A stretch of DNA of 64,000 bases from Paractinoplanes abujensis. Lineage in GTDB: Bacteria; Actinomycetota; Actinomycetes; Mycobacteriales; Micromonosporaceae. This document shows, piece by piece, positions 8,585 to 16,636 of this stretch. Both the position numbers and the translations under genes were made by a program. The first letter of the stretch is position 1. Each line of letters begins with the position of its first letter. The notes under the pieces were generated by a model. That model was not told the origin of the DNA and searched no databases. It saw nothing but the letters and a program-made list of their open reading frames with translations. The DNA is taken from positions 6,944,001 through 7,008,000 of the forward strand of contig NZ_JACHMF010000001.1 in NCBI RefSeq assembly GCF_014204895.1. The letters run 5' to 3'.

Positions 8585-9298
8585 TCAGGCGGCGGTGCGC
8601 GCCACGACGAAGACGGACTGGCCGAACGGCGGCTTCACGACGCTCTCGGCGGCCTTGGTCACCGGCAGCACGAGCGAGTCGTACACCTTGACCATCGGGC
8701 CCTCCTTGGGGGCCAGCTTGAAGATGCTGGTCGCGCCGTAGTAGCCGATCAGGCCCAGCGCGTTCGCGTAGTGCATCTTCTCGATCTGCAGGCCGGCGTC
8801 GGTCATGGCGGCGCGCATCGTCTTCTTGGTGTAGCGGCGGATGTGCCCCGTCGCGATGTCGACGTTGCTCATGGCGAACATGAACGCCGGCACGATGATG
8901 ATGATCCGGCCGCCGGGGCGCACGAGGTCGGCCATGCTGCGCAGAGCGCCGACGTGGTCCTCGATGTGCTCGAGCACGTTGTACGAGACCGCGGCGCTGT
9001 ATTCACCGTTGGCGTCCGGCGACGGCAGCAGCATCTGGCGCACGTCGATGTTCGGGTAGTCGGCCATGCGCTCCTTGAGCAGCACGAGCCGGTCCGGGTC
9101 GGCTTCGGTCGCCGTGAACCGCGGAAGGTGCTCCGCCCACTCGATCGCGTAGTCCCCAAGACCGCTGCCGATCTCGATCGGGTTGTCCCCGAGGTACGGA
9201 AGAGCGAGCTCGACGAACCACCGGCGGTGGTTCACGGCCGTGGCGAGGCCTTCGAGCACTTCGGACTGGATCCGCTGGTCTCCAGTGATGTCTGCCAT
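8585..9298 (-). CDS. Class I SAM-dependent methyltransferase
   Basis: 237 residues from an ATG preceded by GAGGGA at good spacing; a start 20 codons earlier lacks this signal. Motif I is NPIEIGSGLGDYAI, followed by an acidic residue (EAD) at the end of strand 2 and the motif IV region YNVLEHIEDH. This is the Methyltransf_11/23 layout. The HIRRYTKKTMRAAM segment and hydrophobic stretches near the C terminus resemble enzymes acting on cell-surface glycan or lipid substrates. It faces away from a GT-C-like membrane protein, and the two may share a promoter region and a glycan pathway. The substrate is unknown. Confidence 0.88.
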   Translation of the reverse strand: MADITGDQRIQSEVLEGLATAVNHRRWFVELALPYLGDNPIEIGSGLGDYAIEWAEHLPRFTATEADPDRLVLLKERMADYPNIDVRQMLLPSPDANGEYSAAVSYNVLEHIEDHVGALRSMADLVRPGGRIIIIVPAFMFAMSNVDIATGHIRRYTKKTMRAAMTDAGLQIEKMHYANALGLIGYYGATSIFKLAPKEGPMVKVYDSLVLPVTKAAESVVKPPFGQSVFVVARTAA

Positions 9299-9562
9299 AT
9301 GTAAGGTTCCCTCGTCTTGCCGATCCGAGCTGACAGCGGGACCGGAAGAGTTAACCATCCGGGGCGCGTAACCGAAAGTTGAGCCCGGCTCAGGCCATCA
9401 TTATTTGCCTGATTGAGACATAGTCCGCGGGGTACTCCACCCGCTCGCTTCTCATGCGCCGGACCGCACGGATGTCACGAATACACCGTTCATATCGGCT
9501 CGATCACGCATGGGCCGCTCGTCACTGCAACGTTACCAACCTCAGTTAGGCTCGCCCACGCT

Positions 9563-11548
9563 ATGACGATTACGGGTAATGCCTCGACAGGCCAACCGGC
9601 CGGCGGGAACGTGCTGCCGCCCCGTCAAGTGACCGAAGCCGAGGACCTCGACGCGGAGCTGATCGCGCTCGGGACCGACGTCGCACCGACCGCTCCCAGA
9701 TCGGTCGTGCCCGATGTCGAGGCGGCCCCTGAGCAGGCACAAAGGCCTGCCCAGCGCTGGTGGCGGCGTCGTCCGGACTGGCGCGACGTCCTGGCCGCGG
9801 TGACGTTCATCGCCGTCGCGCTCTACCTGACGGCTCCCTTGTGGCTCAATCTCGATCACCAGTTGCGCGATGACCCACAGGATCAGGCTTTCTTTGAGTG
9901 GATGATGGCGCATGGTGCGCGCGTGCTCACCGATGGCGCATATCCGTTCTTCTCCGATCGTATGAATTACCCCGATGGGGTGAACATGATGGCCAACACC
10001 TCGGTGTTGGCCGTTTCGCTGCCGATGACGCCGGTAACGCTTCTGTTCGGGCCGCATGTGGCGTTCAACTTATTTCTTACGCTGGCGTTGGCGGGCACCG
10101 GTATCGCGTGGTATTTCGTCTTCTCCCGTGTGTTCGTCTCATCACGTATCGCAGCCTGGGTCGGCGCGCTCTTCTGCACATTTGCGCCGAGCATGGTTTC
10201 GCACGCCGGTGGTCACCCGAACATCGTTTCGCAGTTCCTGGTGCCGCTGATCATTTGGCGGACCCTGCGCCTGCGGCAGCCGGGCCGGGCCGTGCGCAAC
10301 GGCCTGATCATGGCCGCGCTGCTGATCTGGCAGGCGTTCATCAACCTCGAGGTCCTCTTCATGACCGCGGTCGGGCTGGGCGTGTTCTGCCTGATCATGG
10401 CTATCGTGCGGCGCCGCCGTCACCCCGGTGAGACGCGCCAGTTCCTGCGTGGGCTGACCATCGCCGGCACCGTGACGCTGGCCGTCCTGGCCTACCCGCT
10501 GTCGGTGCAGTTCTTCGGTCCGCAGAGCTACCACGGCCTGCCGCAGTTCGTCCGTAACTTCGGCGCGGACCTGGCCTCCTTCACCGCCTATTCGAGCCAC
10601 TCGGTCGCCGGTAATGCGGTGATCGCCGAGCGGCTCGCGCAAAATCCGGCCGAGGAGAACGCATTCTTCGGCTGGGGCCTGGTCATTCTCTTCGTCGGCC
10701 TGATCGTCTGGATGCGCCGCTCGGCTGCTGTTCTCGCCCTGGGCTTCCTGGCACTGCTCTTCGGGGCGATGTCGCTCGGTCCGCGAATTTTCCTGAACGG
10801 GATCAACACCGGCATCCCCGGCATCTGGGCCGTACTGCACAGCGTTCCGGTGCTCAACTCGGCCGTGCCCACCCGCTGGGCCATGGCCATCGCACCGGTC
10901 GTCGGTTTCCTGCTGGCCCTCGGAGTGCAGCGCGCGATCGACCTGGTGAAGACCCAGCCGGCCGCGCGTGGGCCGATCCGGGTCGCGATGATCACGGCGG
11001 TCGCGATGGCCCTCGTGCCGCTGGTGCCGGTGCAGCTCAAGACGGCGCCGATGGCCCCCACCCCCGAGTTCGTCACCTCGGGCGCCTGGAAGCAGTACGT
11101 CGACGACAACCACACGGTCGTCTCGCTGCCGCTGCCCGACTCGGGCTACCCCGACCCGCTGCGCTGGACCGCGATCACGGGCCAGGAGATGCGCATCGCC
11201 GGGGCGTACGCGCTGCTGCCCAACCAGAACCCGCTCAACCCCAGCGACCGTACGGCGTTGTTCTCGCCGCCGTGGCGTCCGACCAGCGGCCTGATGGCGT
11301 CGATCCGGCAGGGCAACCCGATCCCTGAGATCAACGACACGCGTCGCGAGATGACCCTGGCCGACCTGCGCTACTGGAAGGCCGCGGTGGTCGTGCTGAC
11401 GCCGCAACTGCGCGACACCGAGATGCTGCGCGCGATGACCGGCCTGCTGGGCTTCCAGCCCACCTGGACCGGCGGCGCCTGGGTGTGGGACGTCCGCCAC
11501 CTGGTCGACGACCCGAACGCGGTGCTGACCGGCCCCGACATCGGCTGA
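9563..11548 (+). CDS. Polytopic GT-C-like membrane glycosyltransferase (predicted)
   Basis: About 661 residues from the ATG at 9563. A TAGGCT -10-like element ends 10 bases before it, suggesting a nearly leaderless message; upstream in-frame starts exist. A disordered N-terminal tail of about 75 residues leads to roughly 11-13 membrane helices. The first extracytoplasmic loop contains acidic residues (DHQLRDDPQDQAFFEW), the usual place for the catalytic Asp in GT-C glycosyltransferases that use polyprenyl-phosphate sugars. Aromatic loop residues and HAGGHPNIV follow. The last 180 residues are soluble and extracytoplasmic. The general architecture supports a lipid-linked sugar transferase or a related YfhO/DUF2079-type protein. 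No exact family is recognised. Confidence 0.6.
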   Translation: MTITGNASTGQPAGGNVLPPRQVTEAEDLDAELIALGTDVAPTAPRSVVPDVEAAPEQAQRPAQRWWRRRPDWRDVLAAVTFIAVALYLTAPLWLNLDHQLRDDPQDQAFFEWMMAHGARVLTDGAYPFFSDRMNYPDGVNMMANTSVLAVSLPMTPVTLLFGPHVAFNLFLTLALAGTGIAWYFVFSRVFVSSRIAAWVGALFCTFAPSMVSHAGGHPNIVSQFLVPLIIWRTLRLRQPGRAVRNGLIMAALLIWQAFINLEVLFMTAVGLGVFCLIMAIVRRRRHPGETRQFLRGLTIAGTVTLAVLAYPLSVQFFGPQSYHGLPQFVRNFGADLASFTAYSSHSVAGNAVIAERLAQNPAEENAFFGWGLVILFVGLIVWMRRSAAVLALGFLALLFGAMSLGPRIFLNGINTGIPGIWAVLHSVPVLNSAVPTRWAMAIAPVVGFLLALGVQRAIDLVKTQPAARGPIRVAMITAVAMALVPLVPVQLKTAPMAPTPEFVTSGAWKQYVDDNHTVVSLPLPDSGYPDPLRWTAITGQEMRIAGAYALLPNQNPLNPSDRTALFSPPWRPTSGLMASIRQGNPIPEINDTRREMTLADLRYWKAAVVVLTPQLRDTEMLRAMTGLLGFQPTWTGGAWVWDVRHLVDDPNAVLTGPDIG

Positions 11549-11556
11549 ACACGAAG

Positions 11557-11592
11557 AATGGGCGGCCCCGACATCGGGACCGCCCATTTTTT
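11557..11592. terminator. Bidirectional intrinsic terminator
   Basis: A 15-bp stem with one mismatch (AATGGGCGG..., CCGCCCATT) is followed by a T-run on the plus strand. It separates the GT-C-like gene from the small gene facing it. Confidence 0.8.
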
Positions 11593-11597
11593 ATCGA

Positions 11598-11747
11598 TCA
11601 GCGACGGCGACCCTGCAACTTCGTGAGCAGGCTGCGCAGCTTGTGCTGGTTTTCGGGCTTGGCCAGCTGGCGCCGGCCCTGCTCGATCACACGTTGACCC
11701 TGCGGGCTGGACAGAAACGCGCGGAGGCGCTGGGAAAGCGACGGCAT
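11598..11747 (-). CDS. Small basic helical protein (49 aa), unknown function
   Basis: 49 residues starting at an ATG with AAAGGAG five bases upstream, the best ribosome-binding site in this neighbourhood. The sequence is strongly basic and helical (MPSLSQRLRAFLSSPQG..., ending KLQGRRR) with several Arg/Lys-Gln pairs. I recognise only a general resemblance to small conserved actinobacterial proteins. Its charge would allow nucleic-acid or membrane-surface binding, but no motif proves it. Confidence 0.65.
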   Translation of the reverse strand: MPSLSQRLRAFLSSPQGQRVIEQGRRQLAKPENQHKLRSLLTKLQGRRR

Positions 11748-11959
11748 CCGTGGCTCCTTTCGTCGGGATCGGCGAGTTGAACACGGACCCGTCGAGCCTG
11801 ACACACGTTCCTGTAAGTCAGTTGTACGTGAGGTTCAGCCGCCTCACGCCGGCGCGGGAATGCCGACCCTGGCGACGCCCACCAGGTCGCCGGTGACCGG
11901 GTTGTGCGCCTCGGTCACGACGCCGGTGACCGGGCCGGCCGGGTAGCCTTCGCGGCGGA

Positions 11960-12766
11960 TCAGGGCTTGATGCAGCAGCCCTTGCAGACCTTGGGCTGGG
12001 GCAGCGTGAAGGCCAGGCAGCACGTCTTGCGCTGGACGTCGAGTTTGCCGTTGCGGGCGGGGACCAGCTCGATCAGGTCTTCCACGCCGAGGGCCTCGTG
12101 CAGCTGGGCGATCGTCTCGGCGGAGCGGCCGGGCAGCACGTCGGCCGAGCGAAGCACGCCGTAGGCCACGCCGGAGGAGAGCGAGCCCAGCAGGGTGCGC
12201 TTGCCCAGGCGTACGCGGTCGTGAATGGCGTCGAGCAGGGGCGTCAGGTGCTGGTCGAGCAGCGAGCGGCGCAGCTCGGCCAGGAGGGCCGCCTCGTCGG
12301 GGACGACGCGTACGTGGGGCAGGCCGGCGATCGCGATCGGGTCGCCGGGCAGGACGGCGACCGGGGTGTCGGCGCGCAGCCCGACCGTGACCAGGGGGCG
12401 CGGGTCGTCGAAGTGGATGAGCGCGTTGTCCGCGGTGAGCAGGGGCACGCGGCGGGCCGAGGCGTAGCCCAGTACGGCCGGCAGGGCCAGCCAATACGTG
12501 TACGCCTTCCAGGCCAGCGCCGCGGCGGCATGGGGCTGGGCGTTCCAGCGGCGACGGGACGACTCGAGCAGCGTGTCGAGATGGCCGCCGGCCAGGGTGC
12601 TCGCGGGGGACCAGCCCGTGGTGTCGTGCACCACAAGGTCGGGGGCAAGCCCGGGCAGTTCGGTGCTCGTGCCGAACATGGCGCGTAAGGTGCCGGTGAC
12701 GGGGGCCAGAGGGTCAGCCGCGGCGACGGTGACGGTGTGTGCGGCGCGATCGAGGGCGGTGGTCAC
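11960..12766 (-). CDS. fhuF: FhuF-like siderophore ferric-iron reductase
   Basis: 268 residues from the GTG at 12766; an in-frame TTG at 12844 is possible but lacks a good Shine-Dalgarno. The C terminus carries the FhuF [2Fe-2S] signature C-C-x10-C-x2-C: Cys249, Cys250, Cys261 and Cys264. The preceding 240 residues fit the IucA/FhuF-type fold with a helical tail. FhuF reduces Fe(III) bound to hydroxamate siderophores in the cytoplasm so that iron is released. A DtxR/IdeR-type box lies about 130 bp upstream, so iron-repressed expression is expected. A 14-codon reading frame ends overlapping its start codon, suggesting coupling. Confidence 0.88.
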   Translation of the reverse strand: MTTALDRAAHTVTVAAADPLAPVTGTLRAMFGTSTELPGLAPDLVVHDTTGWSPASTLAGGHLDTLLESSRRRWNAQPHAAAALAWKAYTYWLALPAVLGYASARRVPLLTADNALIHFDDPRPLVTVGLRADTPVAVLPGDPIAIAGLPHVRVVPDEAALLAELRRSLLDQHLTPLLDAIHDRVRLGKRTLLGSLSSGVAYGVLRSADVLPGRSAETIAQLHEALGVEDLIELVPARNGKLDVQRKTCCLAFTLPQPKVCKGCCIKP

Positions 12767-12807
12767 CGGCGGCACCCACCCAGCGGCGACTTCAGCATCT
12801 CGGTCAC
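12763..12807 (-). CDS. Possible 14-codon upstream ORF coupled to fhuF
   Basis: On the minus strand a GTG at 12807 follows GAGGTGA at five bases. It reads VTEMLKSPLGGCRR and stops at TGA (12765-12763). That TGA overlaps the fhuF GTG in a GTGA junction. The ribosome-binding site here is better than the one directly before fhuF, so translation of fhuF may depend on this leader. No homologous leader is known to me. Confidence 0.35.
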   Translation of the reverse strand: MTEMLKSPLGGCRR

Positions 12808-12894
12808 CGCATTCACCTCGCCAAATTCGATGAGAGTCGAACAAAGGACACGCAGGCCGAAACGCCTCCGTGACGACGACCCACCGTACACCTG

Positions 12895-12913
12895 TAAGGC
12901 TAGGCTAACCAAG
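12895..12913. promoter_or_regulatory. DtxR/IdeR iron box upstream of fhuF
   Basis: TAAGGCTAGGCTAACCAAG matches the established 19-bp iron-box consensus TTAGGTTAGGCTAACCTAA at about 15 positions, including the central AGGCTAACC. It sits between divergent fhuF and the HTH-deformylase gene, so it could affect either; fhuF is the expected target. Confidence 0.85.
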
Positions 12914-13068
12914 CCCCTATTTCGGACGAATACCCTGCGCAAGGGTCACCTAACCGGCTGCGCGCACGTTGCCTGATTCGTCAAGGTATCTGTCGTGTAC
13001 GCGCTACTAGCACCATCCGGACACGAGCGGCGACGACACTGAAATTCTCGTCCGCGAAGGGGACATCG

Positions 13069-14601
13069 ATGATGACCACCTCGCCCGTCGAGCGGGCCGC
13101 TGACCAGTTCGTGACGGCGCTGGCGCATTGGCGGGTCGAGCGGGGCATGAGCAAGAAGCAGCTTGCCGCGCGCATGGGTTTCGACCCGTCCTACGTCAGC
13201 CACGTCGAAGGCCGGCGACATAAGCCGACCGAGGACTTCGCCCGCCGGGCTGAGGCGGTCCTCGGGGCAGGCGGCGCGATCTGGCAGCGCTTCCAGGAGT
13301 ACGACGAACTCCGGCACGCCCGCAGCACGGCCCTGCATCGTGACCCGCCCGTGCCGGTGCAGTGGCTTCCGCCCGGCACCGGGCTGATCGTCGAGCGTGA
13401 GGTGGCTGAACTCACGTACACCGAAGGGGTCTATCGCTGCCGGGTGCGCCGCGCGCTCTACAACGCCGGCTCCGAACCGGTGACACGGTATCTCGTGAAG
13501 ATCGCGGTGGACCGGTATCCGAACGACCCGACCGGCTCGAACCGCCACCACCGCGACAACCCGCTCACCTTCGACGAGCTGGCGCTCAGCGCATGCGCCG
13601 GCGAGGGCGACGCGATCGAGCCGATGCAGTGGCGGATCAAGCTCGACCGGGACGCCTCCAAGGAGGTGTGGCTGCTCTTCGCCAACGAGAGTGGCCAGTT
13701 CGCGCTCTACCCGGGCGAGCGAACCACGATTCAGTACGAGTACACGATCGGTGTGGAGAAGTGGGGTCAGTGGTTCCAGCGCGCGGTGCGGCTGCCCACG
13801 CGCCGGCTGACCGTACGGCTCGACTTCCCGTCCTCGTTCGATCCGCAGGTCTGGGGGGTGGAGACGTCGCTCGCGGCCGAGGTGCCGGTGCGCACCCCGA
13901 TGGAGCGGCACAACGACGGCGACCGGGCAGTCTTCGAGTGGTCGACCGACTCACCCCAGCTGAACGCGCGCTACCGGCTCGAGTGGCGCTTCCGGGCGGC
14001 GGGCGCCCCGGCCTGCTCGGCGCTGGCCCCCGAGAACAACGGCGACGGCCAGCCCCGCGCGTCCGGCCAGATGCGTGGCATCGGGATCGTCCAGCGCGGC
14101 TCGGAGCTGCTGCGGCAGCGGGCCCGGCACTTCCAGCTGCCCCGCGAGGCGTCGGCGGCCCGGGAGACGATCGCGGCGCTGCACTCGGCCCTGGGCCGGC
14201 TCGAGCAGGTGCACGACTTCACGAAGGGCGTCGGCCTGTCGGCGCCGCAGATCGGCCGGTCGGCGGCCATCGCGGTGGTGCGCCCGGCCGACCGTGACGC
14301 CGACCCGGTGGTGTTGATCAACCCGCGGGTGGTCGGCGAGTCCAACGACCGGGACGAGCAGTACGAGGGCTGCCTGTCGTTCTTCGACTACCGCGGGCTG
14401 GTGCGGCGACCGCTGATCATCGACGTCGAGCACGCCCGGTACGACGGCACCCGCGTCATCACCCGCTTCGAGCGGGCGATGGCCCGGCTGGTCGCACACG
14501 AGATCGACCACCTCGAGGGCCGGCTGTACGTGGACCGGATGAACGCGGAGTCCAACCTCGTGCCGGACTACACGCAAAGCGGGCGGCCCTGGGCGTACTA
14601 G
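13069..14601 (+). CDS. XRE helix-turn-helix / peptide deformylase fusion protein
   Basis: 510 residues with three parts. Residues 12-70 are an XRE-type HTH (SKKQLAARMGFDPSYVSHVEG). Residues about 85-310 are a beta-rich region of unknown function with many Trp and Tyr residues (EVWLLFANES, YTIGVEKWGQWF). Residues 335-510 are a peptide deformylase domain with all three motifs: GVGLSAPQIG (387-396), EGCLS with the metal-ligand Cys435, and HEIDH (477-481). The Gly-to-Ser change in motif I (GLSAPQ) is tolerated in known enzymes. The metal site is therefore complete and activity is expected. A DNA-binding domain on a deformylase is unusual. The middle domain may sense a ligand or an N-terminal peptide. 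It is divergent from fhuF. Confidence 0.88.
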   Translation: MMTTSPVERAADQFVTALAHWRVERGMSKKQLAARMGFDPSYVSHVEGRRHKPTEDFARRAEAVLGAGGAIWQRFQEYDELRHARSTALHRDPPVPVQWLPPGTGLIVEREVAELTYTEGVYRCRVRRALYNAGSEPVTRYLVKIAVDRYPNDPTGSNRHHRDNPLTFDELALSACAGEGDAIEPMQWRIKLDRDASKEVWLLFANESGQFALYPGERTTIQYEYTIGVEKWGQWFQRAVRLPTRRLTVRLDFPSSFDPQVWGVETSLAAEVPVRTPMERHNDGDRAVFEWSTDSPQLNARYRLEWRFRAAGAPACSALAPENNGDGQPRASGQMRGIGIVQRGSELLRQRARHFQLPREASAARETIAALHSALGRLEQVHDFTKGVGLSAPQIGRSAAIAVVRPADRDADPVVLINPRVVGESNDRDEQYEGCLSFFDYRGLVRRPLIIDVEHARYDGTRVITRFERAMARLVAHEIDHLEGRLYVDRMNAESNLVPDYTQSGRPWAY

Positions 14602-14611
14602 GAACGCCTTT

Positions 14612-15724
14612 TCAGAAGTCGGTGAAGCTGTCGTACTTGATGCGGATCGACGGCACCTGCAGCTCGGCCAGCGTCTTCAGGGTGGCCTTGACCATGGGCC
14701 CCGATCCCGAGACGAAGAAGTCGTGCTCGCTCCACGGGCCGTAGCGGGCCACTACCTCGGAGATGTCGCCCTGCTCGCCGGGGAAGGTTGGGTCGTCGCT
14801 GCACGAGGTGACCACCGACAGCCACGGGTAGCGAGCCGCCAGGCGGTTGAGCTCGGCCAGGTCGTACAGGTCCTCGCGGTTGCGCGCGCCGAAGAACAGA
14901 TGCACCCAGCGGGTCCGGTTGTAGCGGGTCAGCTCCTCGAGCAACGACTTGATCGGCGCCAGACCGGTGCCGCCCGCGATGAACACGGTGTCGCGGGTGG
15001 AACGGCGGTCCAGGTTCATCGTGCCCATCGGGGCGGCCAGCCGGACCATGTCGCCGACTTCCAGCCGACGGACCAGCGCACTCGACACCCAGCCCGCGCC
15101 CACCGCCCGTACGTGGAACTCCAGGGTGTTGTCGCGGCGTGGGGCATTCGCGACCGAGTAGGTGCGCCACAGCCGCGGTTGTATTCGCGGGCACTCGACG
15201 CTCAGATACTGGCCCGCGCGGAACTCCAGAGGTTGCATCGGCTGAACGGTGAACACCGCGATGTCCTTGGCCCGCCGCTCGTGTGCGACCACCTCGGCGT
15301 ACCAGTAGGGCGGGTTGGTGTCGGCCTCCGCGCCGCTCAGCATCTTGGAGGCGATGGTCGCGTACGCGTCGGCCCAGGCCTGGTCGTACTCGACGCTCCA
15401 CTGCTCGCCGGCGTACTGGCGCATCGCCTCGATCAACGCACCCCCCACTACCTCGTAATGTTCTGGTTCCACGTGGAACTTGCGATGGTCACGGCCCAGC
15501 GCGCGCAGGTACTCGTCGAACTTCTCCGGGTCCTCCAGGGTCTGCACGGCCCGGACGACGGCGTCCAGCAGCCGCGAGCGCTGGACGTCCATGTGCACCG
15601 GAAAGAGATCCCGCAGGGCCGGATTGGACAGGAACAGGCGCGCGTAGAAGTAACCGGCGACCTTGTCCTGATGCTCCTCGACGAGGCTCCAGCTCTCCTT
15701 GAGCATGCGTCCGAGGTCTCCCAT
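14612..15724 (-). CDS. Flavohaemoglobin-like globin/FAD/NAD oxidoreductase
   Basis: 370 residues from the ATG at 15724; an in-frame GTG at 15763 would add 13 residues and neither has a strong ribosome-binding site. Residues 1-130 are a haem-binding globin domain (SWSLVEEHQDKVAGYFY; proximal His in DHRKFHVEPEHY). An FAD-binding ferredoxin-reductase domain follows (RTYSVAN, then GAGWVSSALV), then an NAD(P)H domain with GGTGLAPIKSL and a terminal YDSFTDF. This is the Hmp architecture, a nitric oxide dioxygenase that converts NO to nitrate. Electrons pass from NAD(P)H through FAD to haem. No NsrR-like regulator is adjacent. It converges closely with the HTH-deformylase gene. Confidence 0.9.
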   Translation of the reverse strand: MGDLGRMLKESWSLVEEHQDKVAGYFYARLFLSNPALRDLFPVHMDVQRSRLLDAVVRAVQTLEDPEKFDEYLRALGRDHRKFHVEPEHYEVVGGALIEAMRQYAGEQWSVEYDQAWADAYATIASKMLSGAEADTNPPYWYAEVVAHERRAKDIAVFTVQPMQPLEFRAGQYLSVECPRIQPRLWRTYSVANAPRRDNTLEFHVRAVGAGWVSSALVRRLEVGDMVRLAAPMGTMNLDRRSTRDTVFIAGGTGLAPIKSLLEELTRYNRTRWVHLFFGARNREDLYDLAELNRLAARYPWLSVVTSCSDDPTFPGEQGDISEVVARYGPWSEHDFFVSGSGPMVKATLKTLAELQVPSIRIKYDSFTDF

Positions 15725-15868
15725 GTGCTCAGCCTGGGCAGAAGAGTCGGAAAGGCGACGCACGGCCCGTGCGACTCATCTCATTTCATGCCGTGACGCT
15801 TGCCCCGATTAGTCCGTTTACGTCGAGGACCGGAGTACCCATCGAGTGACAGCTCTTACAGTTGGCGC

Positions 15869-16636
15869 GTGACCCTTGAGCGCCAGCAGGCCACCCGGCC
15901 GATCCTCACCGCCGAGATCATCATCGTGCTCCTGCTGTCGCTCGGGCAGAGCGCGATCTATTCGGTGGTCTCGCTGATCGCCAAGCTGACTGCCGACAAG
16001 CCCCTGTCCCAGCAGGCGGCCGTGCTCAACGCGTCGCAGTCACCACGGCCCTACCTCGACCTCACCTATCAACTGCTCGGCACGTTCTTCGACCTGATCC
16101 CGGTCGCGCTGGCGCTCTACCTGCTGCTGCGCGACCACATCTCACCCCGCACCGAACTCGGCCTGTCGTTCGACCGGCAACGCTTCGACTGGGGCTGGGG
16201 CACACTGCTGGCCGCCTGCATCGGGATTCCCGGGCTGCTCCTGGTGTACGTGGCCAAGCTGCTCGGCATCAACGCGGAGATCGTGCCGGCCGCCCTGCAA
16301 CCCGTGTGGTGGGCGGTGCCCGTGCTGATCCTGGCCGCCGTCCAGAACGCGGTGCTGGAAGAAGTCATCGTGGTGGGCTACCTGATGACCCGGCTCAAAC
16401 AGTGGGGCATGTCCACCGTCGCGATCGTGGCCACGTCGGCCGTGCTCCGCGGCTCGTACCACCTGTACCAAGGCTTCGGCGCGTTCATCGGCAACGCCGT
16501 CATGGGCGTCGTGTTCTCGCTGTTCTACCTCCGCTACAAACGCGTCATGCCGCTGATCGTGGCGCACACGCTGCTCGACGTGGTGGCCTTCGTCGGCTAC
16601 GCCCTGCTGCCGGAATCGTGGTTCACCTGGGTGTGA
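15869..16636 (+). CDS. CPBP family intramembrane glutamic endopeptidase
   Basis: 255 residues from the GTG at 15869. A TACAGT element ends six bases upstream, consistent with a leaderless message. Six to seven hydrophobic segments are evident. The CPBP/Abi active-site motifs are present: EE in NAVLEEVIVVGYLMTRL, a downstream R/H in LRGSYHLYQG, and HTLLDVV in a late helix. Bacterial members are membrane proteases or scaffolds, some involved in bacteriocin self-immunity or prenyl-protein processing; the substrate here is unknown. Its last 14 bp overlap the convergent EcsC-like gene. Confidence 0.88.
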   Translation: MTLERQQATRPILTAEIIIVLLLSLGQSAIYSVVSLIAKLTADKPLSQQAAVLNASQSPRPYLDLTYQLLGTFFDLIPVALALYLLLRDHISPRTELGLSFDRQRFDWGWGTLLAACIGIPGLLLVYVAKLLGINAEIVPAALQPVWWAVPVLILAAVQNAVLEEVIVVGYLMTRLKQWGMSTVAIVATSAVLRGSYHLYQGFGAFIGNAVMGVVFSLFYLRYKRVMPLIVAHTLLDVVAFVGYALLPESWFTWV

